49,744 nucleotides of DNA, from NCBI GenBank assembly GCA_021794475.1, contig JAJYQS010000068.1, positions 1,504 through 51,247 of the forward strand, read 5' to 3'. The notes under the pieces were generated by a model. That model worked only from the letters and a program-made list of their open reading frames with translations, was not told the DNA's origin and made no database searches. Source of the DNA: a bacterium. Its GTDB lineage: Bacteria; SZUA-79; Acidulodesulfobacterales; Acidulodesulfobacteraceae. Within the stretch, counting starts at the first letter, position 1. Every line of letters begins with the position of its first letter. Made by a program: the position numbers and the translations under genes. Shown one piece after another: positions 24,448-33,677 of the stretch.

Positions 24448-27099
24448 ATGGACATTGCTAAGAAGAATTTAAATGTTGAAAAACCTGCAGATTTAAAAAT
24501 GGATTGTGAGGCGGATATTAAAAAAGACACTCTATTAAAAAATTTTAGCGAAAATGCCGTAACGGTTCTAAAAAAACGTTACTTAGCAAAAAATGCGGAC
24601 GGTTCTATAATTGAAAATATTTCAGGGATGTTCGAGCGGGTTGCGGAAAACATCTCCGAAGCAGATTACAACTATAAATCCTCTAAAGAAAATATCGCAA
24701 AATTAAAATACGATTTTTACGATGAAATGTCCAATTTGAGATTTCTTCCGAATTCTCCCACTTTGATGAACGCCGGCAGACCGCTTCAGCAGCTGTCCGC
24801 GTGTTTTGTGCTTCCCATAGAAGATTCTATGAGTTCAATATTTGAAACATTAAAAAATACGGCGCTTATCCATCAGAGCGGGGGCGGCACAGGGTTTTCG
24901 TTTTCAAGATTGCGGCCGAAAAATGACGTTGTTCATTCAACAAAAGGCGTATCCAGCGGTCCTGTTTCGTTTATGCAGGTTTTTAATGCAGCTACGGAAG
25001 CAGTTAAGCAGGGAGGCACCAGAAGAGGCGCTAATATGGGAATTCTTAACATAGACCATCCTGATATCATTGATTTTATAACCTCTAAAAAAGATACTTC
25101 AAAACTTAATAATTTCAATATATCTGTTGCAATTACCGAAGATTTTATAAATAAAGCACTAAAAAACGAAGAATATCCGCTAATAAATCCGAGAAGCAAA
25201 GAAGTAGTAAAATACCTCAACGCAAAAGAAGTGTTGAATGCAATAATAGAACTGGCATGGAAAAGCGGTGAGCCGGGCATAATTTTTATAGACAGAATTA
25301 ATAAATTTAACCCTGTCCCGTCCGCCGGTCCGATCGAATCTACAAATCCTTGCGGCGAACAACCGCTTATCCCTTACGAATCCTGCAATCTTGGTTCTAT
25401 AAATATTGGCAAATTTATAAAAAAACATCCGATAAATATAAATATAAGCGGATTAGAAATAATGGGCTCCACTCGAACAAAGTTCAGTGAAACTAATTTG
25501 TCAGCCGATTATTATGCAAATTTTATAGATAGTTTAATAGACTGGGAATCTTTAAGGAAAACTATTCATATAGCTACCCATTTTTTAGACAATGTTATAG
25601 ACAAAAATAATTATCCTCTTGACAAAATAAAAGAAACTACGCTGTCAAACAGAAAAATAGGGTTGGGCTTAATGGGATATGCGGACACCCTTATAAAATT
25701 GGATATTCCGTATAACAGCAATATCGCATTGCAAACAGCTGAAAAAATAATGAAATTTATAAACAGCGAATCAAAAGAAAAATCTCAAGAGCTTGGAGAA
25801 ATCCGCGGAAGTTTTCCTAATTTTGAAAATTCAATATGGAAAACAAACGGATATAAGGCAATGCGCAACGCGACTACAACCACAATCGCTCCGACAGGCA
25901 CCATAAGCATTATAGGCGGAGCTTCAAGCGGCATAGAACCTTTATTTGCGCTAAGTTATGAAAGACATGTTTTAGATAACCAGTCATTAATAGAAATTGA
26001 TAAAAATTTAAAAGATAAATTTGAAGAACTGGGCATTTTTTCCGATGAATTAATAAATTTTATAGCAAAAGAGGGTAAATTTGACAAAAATACATATCAA
26101 AACTGGAAATATCACAATCCATTGCCTTTAAAAATAAACCCTGAAATAAAAAATTTATATGAGAAAAATGGAGAAAAATTAGAAGAAGAAAAAATATTTG
26201 AATATTTAAATTCGGTTTTTATCACAAGTCATGATATTTTGCCTAAATGGCATGTATTGACCCAATCGGCTTTTCAAAAATATACGGATAATGCCGTCAG
26301 CAAAACGGTTAATTTTCCTCATGACGCTACCAAAGAAGATATTGAAGAAGTTTATATGCAGGCTTATAAACTTAATCTTAAGGGAATTACCGTTTATAGA
26401 GACGGTTCTCGCGAACAGGTTTTAACAACGCCGAAATCACAGGAACGAAAGACACGAAACGAAAATAGCATTGCAAACAACAACGACAATGCGGACAATA
26501 ATTCCGCTGAATTTGATAATTCATCAAGATGCATGCCTATAGAGCCGAGAAAACGACCTGATATTATTCACGGAGTGACGATAAAAACCGTAACAGGCTG
26601 CGGACCTTTGTACGTTACCGTAAATAAAGACGAAAATGGAGCGCCTTTTGAAATTTTTAACTCTATAGGTAAGTCTGGCGGCTGTGCTCAAAGCCAGACA
26701 GAATCCATAGGCAGAATGGTCAGCATGGCATTGCGCTCAGGAATAGATGCCGGGGAAATTATAGGTCAGCTAAAAGGAATAAGGTGCAATCAGCCATACG
26801 GATTTGGAGAAAATATTATTTATTCCTGTGCAGATGCTATAGGCAAGGCGCTTGAAAAAAGCTTAAAAGAAATGACATATATGAAAAAACAAAATTGCAG
26901 CGGCACCTCTTTAAATATTAATATTGTAAATGAAAATAACGGCAATAACCGCAATTATAATAACAACAAAGGTAATATTAATGCATCGGGTTTAAACGCT
27001 CAATTCAGAGGCGCATGTCCGTCCTGCGGAGGTTCAAATCTTAAACATGCCGAAGGCTGCACCGTATGCTTAGACTGCGGCTATTCCGACTGCGGGTGA
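24448..27099 (+). CDS. nrdJ: Adenosylcobalamin-dependent (class II) ribonucleotide reductase
   Basis: An 883-residue class II reductase that makes deoxyribonucleotides with a B12-generated thiyl radical and needs no oxygen. SPTLMNAGRPLQQLSACFVL carries redox Cys119. NPCGEQPLIPYESCNLGSI carries radical Cys302, Glu304 and redox Cys313, spaced as in Thermotoga NrdJ. PTGTISIIGGASSGIEPLF follows. The C-terminus has the usual cysteine-rich tail (CPSCGGSNLKHAEGCTVCLDC) that re-reduces the active site. Asn-rich linkers occur near residues 665-695 and 825-850. I prefer ATG 24448 over GTG 24442 because the AGGTG site is correctly spaced for the ATG. The promoter carries NrdR-like boxes. No cobalamin riboswitch is visible upstream. 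Confidence 0.95.
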   Translation: MDIAKKNLNVEKPADLKMDCEADIKKDTLLKNFSENAVTVLKKRYLAKNADGSIIENISGMFERVAENISEADYNYKSSKENIAKLKYDFYDEMSNLRFLPNSPTLMNAGRPLQQLSACFVLPIEDSMSSIFETLKNTALIHQSGGGTGFSFSRLRPKNDVVHSTKGVSSGPVSFMQVFNAATEAVKQGGTRRGANMGILNIDHPDIIDFITSKKDTSKLNNFNISVAITEDFINKALKNEEYPLINPRSKEVVKYLNAKEVLNAIIELAWKSGEPGIIFIDRINKFNPVPSAGPIESTNPCGEQPLIPYESCNLGSINIGKFIKKHPININISGLEIMGSTRTKFSETNLSADYYANFIDSLIDWESLRKTIHIATHFLDNVIDKNNYPLDKIKETTLSNRKIGLGLMGYADTLIKLDIPYNSNIALQTAEKIMKFINSESKEKSQELGEIRGSFPNFENSIWKTNGYKAMRNATTTTIAPTGTISIIGGASSGIEPLFALSYERHVLDNQSLIEIDKNLKDKFEELGIFSDELINFIAKEGKFDKNTYQNWKYHNPLPLKINPEIKNLYEKNGEKLEEEKIFEYLNSVFITSHDILPKWHVLTQSAFQKYTDNAVSKTVNFPHDATKEDIEEVYMQAYKLNLKGITVYRDGSREQVLTTPKSQERKTRNENSIANNNDNADNNSAEFDNSSRCMPIEPRKRPDIIHGVTIKTVTGCGPLYVTVNKDENGAPFEIFNSIGKSGGCAQSQTESIGRMVSMALRSGIDAGEIIGQLKGIRCNQPYGFGENIIYSCADAIGKALEKSLKEMTYMKKQNCSGTSLNINIVNENNGNNRNYNNNKGNINASGLNAQFRGACPSCGGSNLKHAEGCTVCLDCGYSDCG

Positions 27100-27236
27100 T
27101 ACATACCATACCGCATGATATAATATAAATTAATAATAAATGATATAAAGAATAAAAATATCTGGTCGGCCGTCCGATTAAATGTAAAATTTAATTTATG
27201 TATTTAATCCCTGCCTATTTAGATGAATGAACAAAT

Positions 27237-27305
27237 AAAACCCCTGTTTAATCTCTTAGTATCAAATAATATGATATGCTATTAAGAGTATTAAACAGGG
27301 GTTTT
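27237..27305. terminator. Large bidirectional hairpin terminator
   Basis: Left arm 27237-27258 pairs with right arm 27283-27305 over 22 base pairs with a single bulged T at 27289. The stem contains a CCCC/GGGG block flanked by AAAA and TTTT, so a U-run follows the stem in either direction. A smaller TATCA/TGATA stem sits in the loop. It lies between the convergent nrdJ and the minus-strand gene at 27351-28349, where a bidirectional terminator is expected. It is the strongest hairpin I see in the window. Confidence 0.9.
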
Positions 27306-27350
27306 TCTTCCAGGGGGATGGAAAATTATAGAATCATGATTGTTTTCAAA

Positions 27351-28349
27351 TTAATACGCAGTTCCGTAAAGGATTAATTTTTTCAGCGAACCCTGAATGG
27401 AGCCCGGCATTCCCATATGCTGCATAAATGCCCACATTCCTGCATCGGAAAAATAATATTTCATCCTCCACATTTCGCCCAATATGCCTATATTTGTATA
27501 GTTTCCGTCACGATATACTAAGATTTCAACAGGAAAAGCAGAACTGTGGTCTATACCAGGATTTTTATACGTTTTTGTAGCCCTTACTCCGCTGTCTATT
27601 GTAATACTGTGTCTTTCGGTAGAATTTCTTGTTAGTCCCAACTCTATAAAACCTGATGACGGATCATTTATTTCATAAGCATAATGCCACCTGCTTTTGT
27701 TTATTTGAATTCCCTTCTTAACTAAAGCGGCAACACCTTCAAGATTTGCATTTGTGCTTCCCGAATAATTCTGAACAACAACAACGCTGCCGGGAAAAGA
27801 ACCGCCTCCTACGCCGCCCGGAAATCTGCCCGCTCTCATCGGACCATATTGAGTGTTCGATGCCGTACCTCCTACCGCTGCGCTAATCGCACTTTTAATC
27901 TTATTGTTTATCTTGGCGGCATAAGAAATGTATGAATTTCCTGAAAACGTTCTTGCAATAGCCGGAAGATTGACCATACTTACAACCGTTCCCTGCGTGG
28001 GGGTTGTATAGACACTTACTCTGAGCGGCAAACCGAATGCTGCAACGGGGTTTTTACCGTTATCCGTCATATATGCGTCATAAGATTTATTATTAGCTAC
28101 AACGACAGTAGATATGTGAGAATCTCCCTTGGGAAGCGAAATTCTTTTTACGGAAACCACATTCCAGCCGATATTATTTAAAGCATTTTTAACTTTACCC
28201 ACAACAGACGAATAGCTGCCTCCGACATTCACTGCAACATTTGTAAAAACCCCATAAGTAGCGGCATGAGATTTTATACTGCTAAACGAAATAATAAATA
28301 CACTCAGCATAAAAATAAAGATTGACTTTCTAAATAATTTTAAACCCAT
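27351..28349 (-). CDS. Secreted protein with DUF302-like segments
   Basis: A 332-residue exported protein with a clear signal peptide (MGLKLFRKSIFIFMLSVFII, cleavage after SHA near residue 29). Two halves look related to DUF302-type domains. The first is about 33-160, with VGKVKNALNNIGWNVVSVKRI and FGLPLRVSVYTTPTQGTVVS. The second is about 205-325, with VAALVKKGIQINKSRWHYAY and FPVEILVYRDGNYTNIGILG. A Gly-rich linker (about 172-190, GRFPGGVGGGSFPGS) joins them. I am confident about export and reasonably so about the duplicated layout; the family name is tentative and the function unknown. An almost perfect Shine-Dalgarno (AAAGGAGG) suggests high expression. It is a single-gene unit bounded by the large hairpin. 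Confidence 0.75.
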   Translation of the reverse strand: MGLKLFRKSIFIFMLSVFIISFSSIKSHAATYGVFTNVAVNVGGSYSSVVGKVKNALNNIGWNVVSVKRISLPKGDSHISTVVVANNKSYDAYMTDNGKNPVAAFGLPLRVSVYTTPTQGTVVSMVNLPAIARTFSGNSYISYAAKINNKIKSAISAAVGGTASNTQYGPMRAGRFPGGVGGGSFPGSVVVVQNYSGSTNANLEGVAALVKKGIQINKSRWHYAYEINDPSSGFIELGLTRNSTERHSITIDSGVRATKTYKNPGIDHSSAFPVEILVYRDGNYTNIGILGEMWRMKYYFSDAGMWAFMQHMGMPGSIQGSLKKLILYGTAY

Positions 28350-28664
28350 AATGCACTTTCCTCCTTTAATGTTTGTTAATGTGATTGTTAATATGATTAA
28401 TTATTATTTTTAACTAAAATCAATATTTAAAAATAATATTTAGTTTTTATCATATTATAAAATGTAAGTCAATTAATAATTTACATTAAATTAATATAAT
28501 ATTTGCATACTTAGATATTTATATAATTTAATAATTGGATACTGAATACTGGAATTATAAAGATAGATATAGATTAGATATTTAGATAAGATAATAATTA
28601 TCGGTTATAATTATAAGGGTAGAGGTATTTTTAAGCTCTTATTTATGATTTTATTTTTTGCGTT
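28350..28664. other. Intergenic region upstream of the secreted protein gene
   Basis: 315 bases, very AT-rich. It contains the AAAGGAGG ribosome-binding site of the secreted-protein gene (complement of about 28364-28371), and its promoter must also lie here. No clear hairpin follows the GGDEF-EAL stop codon at the right edge. Confidence 0.55.
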
Positions 28665-31283
28665 TTACGATTTTAATTCCGGGGCCGGCTTGGCAAGAAA
28701 AAAGCCCTGTCCGTAATCTACGCCTAATTTTGTAACTTCCTGCAATATTTCATCATTTTCTATAAATTCTGCAATAGTTTTTATACCGACTTCTTTTGCT
28801 ATGGAAACAGAACTTATTACAAAAGCCCTGTCTATTTTATCTGTCATAATGCTTCTTATAAATTCACCGTCAATTTTGATAAAATCAACCGGGAAATGTT
28901 TAATATACAGAAATGAACTGAAACCGGAACCGAAATCATCTACCGCAAACCTGAAACCTTCGTACTTCAAATTGGTAACAAACTTTTCAAGCAGTGTTAT
29001 ATTTTTAATAGTTTCTCTTTCCGTAAGTTCAAAAACTATTCTATCGGGATTTATATTATATTTTAAAATGATATCTTTAACATTTTTAATAAACTCGGAA
29101 AGAATCAATGATTTTGGAGACAAATTAACAAATAAAAACCCGTCGAAATCGCTTTCTTTCATAATTTTAAACGCTTTTTCCATTAATAAAAGGTCTAATT
29201 TATGCGCTACACCTATTGCCTCAGCCACTTCTATAAATTCACCCGCCGAAAGCGTTGCCCCTTTATAATTTATTCTCATAAGAAGTTCATTGGCAAGAAT
29301 TTTACTGTCTTTTAATCCGACAATAGGTTGAAAATAAGGGACGATGACTTCTGTTCTATTTAATGCGTCTATTACCATATTGCTCTTTTCCCGAGCTTCC
29401 TGATATACAGTAATCATGTCTTCTTCCTGTGCGACATAAACCTGATTTTTGCCTTTAGCCTTCGCTTTGTACATCATATTGTCCGTAAGCATAAAAATAT
29501 CTTTTTCAGTAGCTGCGGACTGAGGATATGATGCAACGCCTATTGAAGACGTTATTCCAATATTTTTTTTGCTATCGGGATATTTTAGAAGCAAAGTTCC
29601 GATTTTCTCTCTGATTCTTTCGGCTATCATATAAGCCTGCTCTATACCCGCCCCCGGCAGAATTATCGCAAACTCATCTCCTCCATATCTTGCTAAGATA
29701 TCCCCGCTTCTTTTTAATTTATTTAAAATATCTGCAACATTCTGAAGCATTGTATCTCCGAAATTATGCCCATACATATCGTTAATAAATTTAAAATTAT
29801 CTAAGTCTATAAACAATAAACTGAAGATAGAATTATTTCTGTTGGCTCTTTCCGCTTCGTAATGAAGGAATTCATTAAAAACTCTCTGATTATAAAGTTC
29901 CGTAAGTCCGTCTCTCGTAGCATAATATTCAAGGTCTTTGGTATATTTGTAAATTGCTTTTATTGAACCTATGACATTCAAAAGCGTCGTCAAAACACTA
30001 TTTATTACTAACTCTCTGGTACTGTCAAGAGATTCTTCGGATTGGACTCCTATCCCGACAATGCCGCCAATATGAGGCGTGTTCAGTATTATTTTTTTAG
30101 TTTTAACTGAAATATCGTCAGCAGTCAATTCAGGCAGTTTAATCTTTTTATCGGCTATATTATGGGTTATTATTATATTTTCCATATCTTTTAATAAAGG
30201 ACTGAAACTGTCGTGGTATATATTTTTATTTACCATTTCGTTGAATATTATTTTTGTTTTTTCTGTCGGTTCCCCTTTCCAGAAAACTTCTAATTCTATA
30301 AGCTCTTCATCCTGCACGAATATTGAAAATACATTATAAACTTTAATAATATTATTCATTTCAATCAGCAGATTAAAAACATGCTCTTTCCAGTCTTTTA
30401 CCACTTCGGAAGTTATTATAAAACGTTCCAGAAGTTTGATTTCAAATTCCAATATGTCTTTATCTATAGCAACATCTCTGAGTTTTGACGAAAGTTTTAC
30501 GATACCCTGATAAACATTGTTAAACTCTTCAAATTTAAGGTCGGAGAGATTGGACTCTAACATTTTTAAATCTCTGACGGTATTAATATTTTCAACTTCT
30601 TTATTAATACTGTTTATGCCTTTTTTAACGGATTTTCTTAAAATAAAAGCTACAAATGCTCCGCCTATAATAGGCAGCAAGAATATAAGTATTAAAAGCG
30701 CATAATAATAATATTGAATTTTTTTAGTTAAATAAACAGGGTTGAATGAAACTTCAATGACGCCGTTAACATCGCCTATCTTAGCCATAGTATGACATTG
30801 AAGACATAGCTCTTTATCTTTTAGCGGATAGGCATAAACGGACAAACCTTTGAGTTTTTTATATTCAGGCAAACCTGTTAAAAATGACTGCGTTACGACA
30901 GAATTCTCGGCAGGCTGAGAAATTTTACCGAACTGCTTAGAAACAATTTTACCTCTGAAGATACTTACATTTACCATTTTTTCAGAATCAGAGGATTTTT
31001 TTAACGCTCTTATAAATTCGGCAACCTGCTTTTCATTCCATCCTCTTTTCATTACCTGAAACATAGCATTAAATGTTTCATCTGCAATATAAGAACTTGT
31101 AATCTTTGTTCCGGTATTAATTATTTTATTGCTGAAATTTGATAATAACAAGGCGGATACCGCAGCAATCAGGATAGAAACAGATATCGCTATAGATAAA
31201 ATAAACTTATCCAACCGTTTGAATTTAAACAGTTTAAGTATAATATTTCTTGCAAATTTGATTATATTATGAAAGTAATTCAT
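28665..31283 (-). CDS. Membrane c-type-heme sensor with GAF, GGDEF and EAL domains
   Basis: An 872-residue c-di-GMP signalling protein. Membrane helices at about 27-48 and 192-214 enclose a periplasmic domain of about 140 residues with one heme-c motif, CLQCH (C160, C163, H164), in a Tll0287/DUF3365-like context, suggesting redox, NO or oxygen sensing. Inside the cell come a linker helix, a GAF-like region (about 285-440), GGDEF (534-538, with the I-site RSGD at 525-528) and EAL (about 645-870). EAL residues are present: E666 in NELLMR, ELTERE, DDFGSG at 782, KIDG at 803, E839. Both catalytic halves therefore look active. I chose ATG 31283 over the longest frame (31349) because AGGAAG is correctly spaced; it overlaps the upstream thioredoxin-like gene by 17 bases. 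Confidence 0.9.
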   Translation of the reverse strand: MNYFHNIIKFARNIILKLFKFKRLDKFILSIAISVSILIAAVSALLLSNFSNKIINTGTKITSSYIADETFNAMFQVMKRGWNEKQVAEFIRALKKSSDSEKMVNVSIFRGKIVSKQFGKISQPAENSVVTQSFLTGLPEYKKLKGLSVYAYPLKDKELCLQCHTMAKIGDVNGVIEVSFNPVYLTKKIQYYYYALLILIFLLPIIGGAFVAFILRKSVKKGINSINKEVENINTVRDLKMLESNLSDLKFEEFNNVYQGIVKLSSKLRDVAIDKDILEFEIKLLERFIITSEVVKDWKEHVFNLLIEMNNIIKVYNVFSIFVQDEELIELEVFWKGEPTEKTKIIFNEMVNKNIYHDSFSPLLKDMENIIITHNIADKKIKLPELTADDISVKTKKIILNTPHIGGIVGIGVQSEESLDSTRELVINSVLTTLLNVIGSIKAIYKYTKDLEYYATRDGLTELYNQRVFNEFLHYEAERANRNNSIFSLLFIDLDNFKFINDMYGHNFGDTMLQNVADILNKLKRSGDILARYGGDEFAIILPGAGIEQAYMIAERIREKIGTLLLKYPDSKKNIGITSSIGVASYPQSAATEKDIFMLTDNMMYKAKAKGKNQVYVAQEEDMITVYQEAREKSNMVIDALNRTEVIVPYFQPIVGLKDSKILANELLMRINYKGATLSAGEFIEVAEAIGVAHKLDLLLMEKAFKIMKESDFDGFLFVNLSPKSLILSEFIKNVKDIILKYNINPDRIVFELTERETIKNITLLEKFVTNLKYEGFRFAVDDFGSGFSSFLYIKHFPVDFIKIDGEFIRSIMTDKIDRAFVISSVSIAKEVGIKTIAEFIENDEILQEVTKLGVDYGQGFFLAKPAPELKS

Positions 31284-31608
31284 TGGCATCTTCCTTGGTA
31301 GGAATACCCACATATGAAAGTTTGCCGTCGATAATAGTTGAAGGAACACTTCTTATATACAAGCTGATAGATATCCGTCTGCCTTCAGGTTCTGAAACAT
31401 CAATCAGTCTATAAGTAAAATCCTTCCTTTCATCAAACAACGTTTTCCAGACTCTGTCGGCAGGAACACATTCTTCGCACCATTTCGAGACAAGCAATAT
31501 GACTTCATGCTTAATTGCTTTTTTGTTTTCCTTAGCACTGTCGGCAGCACCGCCGATATTATCATTGCCGTCTCTATGTGCACCGCTGTCTTCATTATTA
31601 CTATTCAT
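31267..31608 (-). CDS. Thioredoxin-like protein
   Basis: A 113-residue thioredoxin-fold protein. After a polar, low-complexity N-terminus (residues 1-32) come the strand HEVILLVSKWCEECVPADR with a CxxC site (C44, C47), a second strand FTYRLIDVSEPEG, the cis-proline VPSTIID (P89) and the last strand GKLSYVGIPT. CEEC is an unusual active-site pair, more acidic than CGPC, which would raise the thiol pKa. No signal peptide, so it is cytosolic as annotated. It overlaps the start of the heme-c GGDEF-EAL gene, so the two are translationally coupled; a redox link between them is possible but unproven. Confidence 0.8.
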   Translation of the reverse strand: MNSNNEDSGAHRDGNDNIGGAADSAKENKKAIKHEVILLVSKWCEECVPADRVWKTLFDERKDFTYRLIDVSEPEGRRISISLYIRSVPSTIIDGKLSYVGIPTKEDANELLS

Positions 31609-31804
31609 TTTTTTAATATAAACTATAAAATTTAATTAATTTATGCAATGCCTTATTGTTTTATCTAAATATCCATTCTGTCGAAACGCCGAATATTCTG
31701 CCGGTCAACATTTGTTCATAATAAAATAGTTATTATATTTTATTTATTTGCCGGCGCATTTGTTTGCATATTTACAAAAATAATACCGTAGTAAAAGTCT
31801 CATC

Positions 31805-32254
31805 TCACTGACTGGAACACCTCATACATTGAATCTGCTCTTTTATAATTTTTTCTCTGTAGAGCTCAATGGCTTCTTTACCTGTTACAAGAAATTTGAG
31901 TTCATCTAAATTAGAAGCTTTAACTTTTGTCACCCAACCGTCGGTATAAGGAAGTATATTTAATAAAAGAGGATCGTTCAAAAGCTTTTCATTGACCTCT
32001 ATTATTTCACCTGAAACAGGCGACGGGATAGGTCCAACCCATTTTCCGCTTTCTATCGTAGCCGTATTGCCGCGTCTATTAACCATTGCTCCTATTTTTT
32101 TAAATGTAACATGAAGAATTTTCCCCGCCTGAGTCTGAGCAACATCAGTCATTCCTAAAATCACTATATTATTATCCACAGGTTTAGCCCATGTATCTTT
32201 TTCTGTATCGTAATAAATGTCTTCCGGTAACTCGCATCCTTGAACTTCAGCCAT
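31805..32254 (-). CDS. GcvH-like lipoyl-carrier protein, orphan
   Basis: A 149-residue lipoyl-domain protein of the glycine-cleavage H family. VILGMTDVAQTQAGKILHVT and the hairpin TIESGKWVGPIPSPVSGEII with the lipoylable Lys71 are clear. In the glycine cleavage H protein this reads ESVKA; the ESGKWVGP form marks a separate H-like branch. No gcvT, gcvP or lipoate ligase lies nearby, so a role outside glycine cleavage is likely. Related free-standing lipoate-binding proteins serve the sHdr sulfur-oxidation pathway, but no hdr genes are in the window. The C-terminal tail has an unusual CMRC motif (C143, C146), perhaps redox active. It is divergent from the hemerythrin gene, with a CRP/HcpR-like palindrome about 74 bases upstream of its start. 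Confidence 0.85.
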   Translation of the reverse strand: MAEVQGCELPEDIYYDTEKDTWAKPVDNNIVILGMTDVAQTQAGKILHVTFKKIGAMVNRRGNTATIESGKWVGPIPSPVSGEIIEVNEKLLNDPLLLNILPYTDGWVTKVKASNLDELKFLVTGKEAIELYREKIIKEQIQCMRCSSQ

Positions 32255-32599
32255 AGCATCTCCAAGTTTATATTTTATTATATTTATAATAATATTATAA
32301 ATAATAATTCTTCATTTTAAATATTTATGTGATTTTTATCACTGATATTTATATTATATATGATAAAATTTAAAAATGAATTAATATAAAACTAATATAA
32401 CTAATAAATACATCTTAATTTATATAATATATATAATAAATATAGAATAGAATATACAATAATATAATTTAAAATATTGTATCAGAATTAATCAAATTTA
32501 CAAAATTAAAAAATAAAAAGAATAAATTCACAATAGATAATGACAGCGAACATTATATTAATATTACATTTTAATATTGCATTATAACAGGAGAATATT
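32255..32599. other. Divergent regulatory region, GcvH-like / hemerythrin
   Basis: 345 bases, almost pure A/T apart from the palindrome at 32328-32343. It must hold the promoters for both directions. The hemerythrin gene has a good AGGAGAATATT ribosome-binding site at its right edge. No RNA gene or coding frame seen. Confidence 0.6.
32328..32343. promoter_or_regulatory. CRP/FNR-family (HcpR-like) binding site candidate
   Basis: TGTGA-N6-TCACT is one mismatch from the TGTGA-N6-TCACA palindrome used by CRP, and close to the motif of HcpR, a CRP-family regulator of nitrosative stress in delta-type proteobacteria. It stands out as GC-containing symmetry in an otherwise A/T-only region, between the lipoyl-protein and hemerythrin genes. 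Confidence 0.5.
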
Positions 32600-33094
32600 A
32601 TGGATACAATGTTGGATCCGATAGACGCATTAAAAAGCGATCATGAGGCAGTAAAGGTTGTTTTAGGAAATCTTGACGGTTATTTAAAAAAAATAGGAGG
32701 TCAGACATCCGATTCTCTGAGAAAAAATCTAATAAATCAGCTTCACGAAATTACTTCTTTTATTGATAAAGACCTTGAAATACATTTTAAAAAGGAAGAG
32801 AACGCTTTATTTCCCGTCCTTGGAAATTATATAGGGATAGAAACAGGACCAATTCACGTAATGCTTTTGGAACATGAACAGTCAAGACAGCTTTCTAAAG
32901 AATTTAAAGATGCTATAGCAGAATATTCAATAGACGGCAAGTACGGAAAGATCATATCGGAAGGAGACAGCCTGACACAGCTGCTATCGGAACATATAGA
33001 AAAAGAAGATAATATATTGTTTAATATGGCAGAAATGCAATTAAGCAATGAAGAAAAAAATGAAATTATGGACAAAATGAGGACTGTTAAATAA
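32600..33094 (+). CDS. Hemerythrin HHE-domain protein
   Basis: A 164-residue four-helix-bundle hemerythrin. The di-iron ligands follow the HHE pattern: H15 (LKSDHEAV), H62 and E66 (IHFKKEENALFPVL), a histidine in the third helix (H86 or H92 in IHVMLLEHEQSR), and H132 and E136 (LSEHIEKEDNILF). Such stand-alone cytosolic proteins bind O2 or NO, or repair Fe-S clusters as in RIC/ScdA. The next gene, 25 bases downstream and probably cotranscribed, encodes two DUF2249 domains; hemerythrin-DUF2249 pairing is common in denitrifiers and anaerobes. A HcpR-like site lies upstream. Confidence 0.9.
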   Translation: MDTMLDPIDALKSDHEAVKVVLGNLDGYLKKIGGQTSDSLRKNLINQLHEITSFIDKDLEIHFKKEENALFPVLGNYIGIETGPIHVMLLEHEQSRQLSKEFKDAIAEYSIDGKYGKIISEGDSLTQLLSEHIEKEDNILFNMAEMQLSNEEKNEIMDKMRTVK

Positions 33095-33119
33095 TTCAAT
33101 AAAAAATGAGGACAATAAA

Positions 33120-33659
33120 ATGCAAACGGAAAAATTAAAAAAAGTGAAATTAGACGTGAGAGAAGACATAGCAAAAGGGGCTGACCCGTTTCAAAAAATA
33201 ATGGAAGCGGTAAACTCTCTAAAAGATGGTGAAGCATTAGAGGTTATTAACAGTTTTGAACCTTTTCCGCTGTATTCCGTACTTAGAAACAAAGGATTTG
33301 AACATACCGCAAAACATTTTGACGGCGGATTTGAAATTACTTTCTATAAAACAGATAATCACAAAAACGAACCTGCTGGCGATGAAGATTGGAAAAATGA
33401 AAATAATTTCAATGACGATGATTTAAAAAAACTCGCCCACTGCAGAGAAACAGAGCTTGATGTTAGAGAATTAGAGCCTCCGCAGCCTCTTTTGAAGATT
33501 TTCGAGATTATTGAAATTATGGATAAAGACGAGGCATTATCTATAATTCACGACAGAAAACCGATACATTTATATCCGAGACTAAAAGATGCAGGATTTA
33601 AATTTTTAACAGAAGATATCGGAAACGATTTATATTCAATAAAAGTTTGGAGGAATTAG
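33120..33659 (+). CDS. Tandem DUF2249 domain protein
   Basis: A 179-residue protein made of two DUF2249 copies, about residues 8-77 and 112-179, each opening with LDVRE and containing the helix-loop DGEALEVINSFEPFPLY or DEALSIIHDRKPIHLYPRL. An acidic linker joins them. The fold is TusA-like; the domain often accompanies hemerythrin, nitric-oxide reductase-like proteins and DUF59 proteins, and its function is not settled. The strong GAGGAC ribosome-binding site and 25-base gap put it in one operon with hemerythrin. The stop is 18 bases from that of the convergent membrane-protein gene. A single protein with two fused domains is less usual than one domain. Confidence 0.85.
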   Translation: MQTEKLKKVKLDVREDIAKGADPFQKIMEAVNSLKDGEALEVINSFEPFPLYSVLRNKGFEHTAKHFDGGFEITFYKTDNHKNEPAGDEDWKNENNFNDDDLKKLAHCRETELDVRELEPPQPLLKIFEIIEIMDKDEALSIIHDRKPIHLYPRLKDAGFKFLTEDIGNDLYSIKVWRN

Positions 33660-33677
33660 AAATTTTTAAGACATTTT

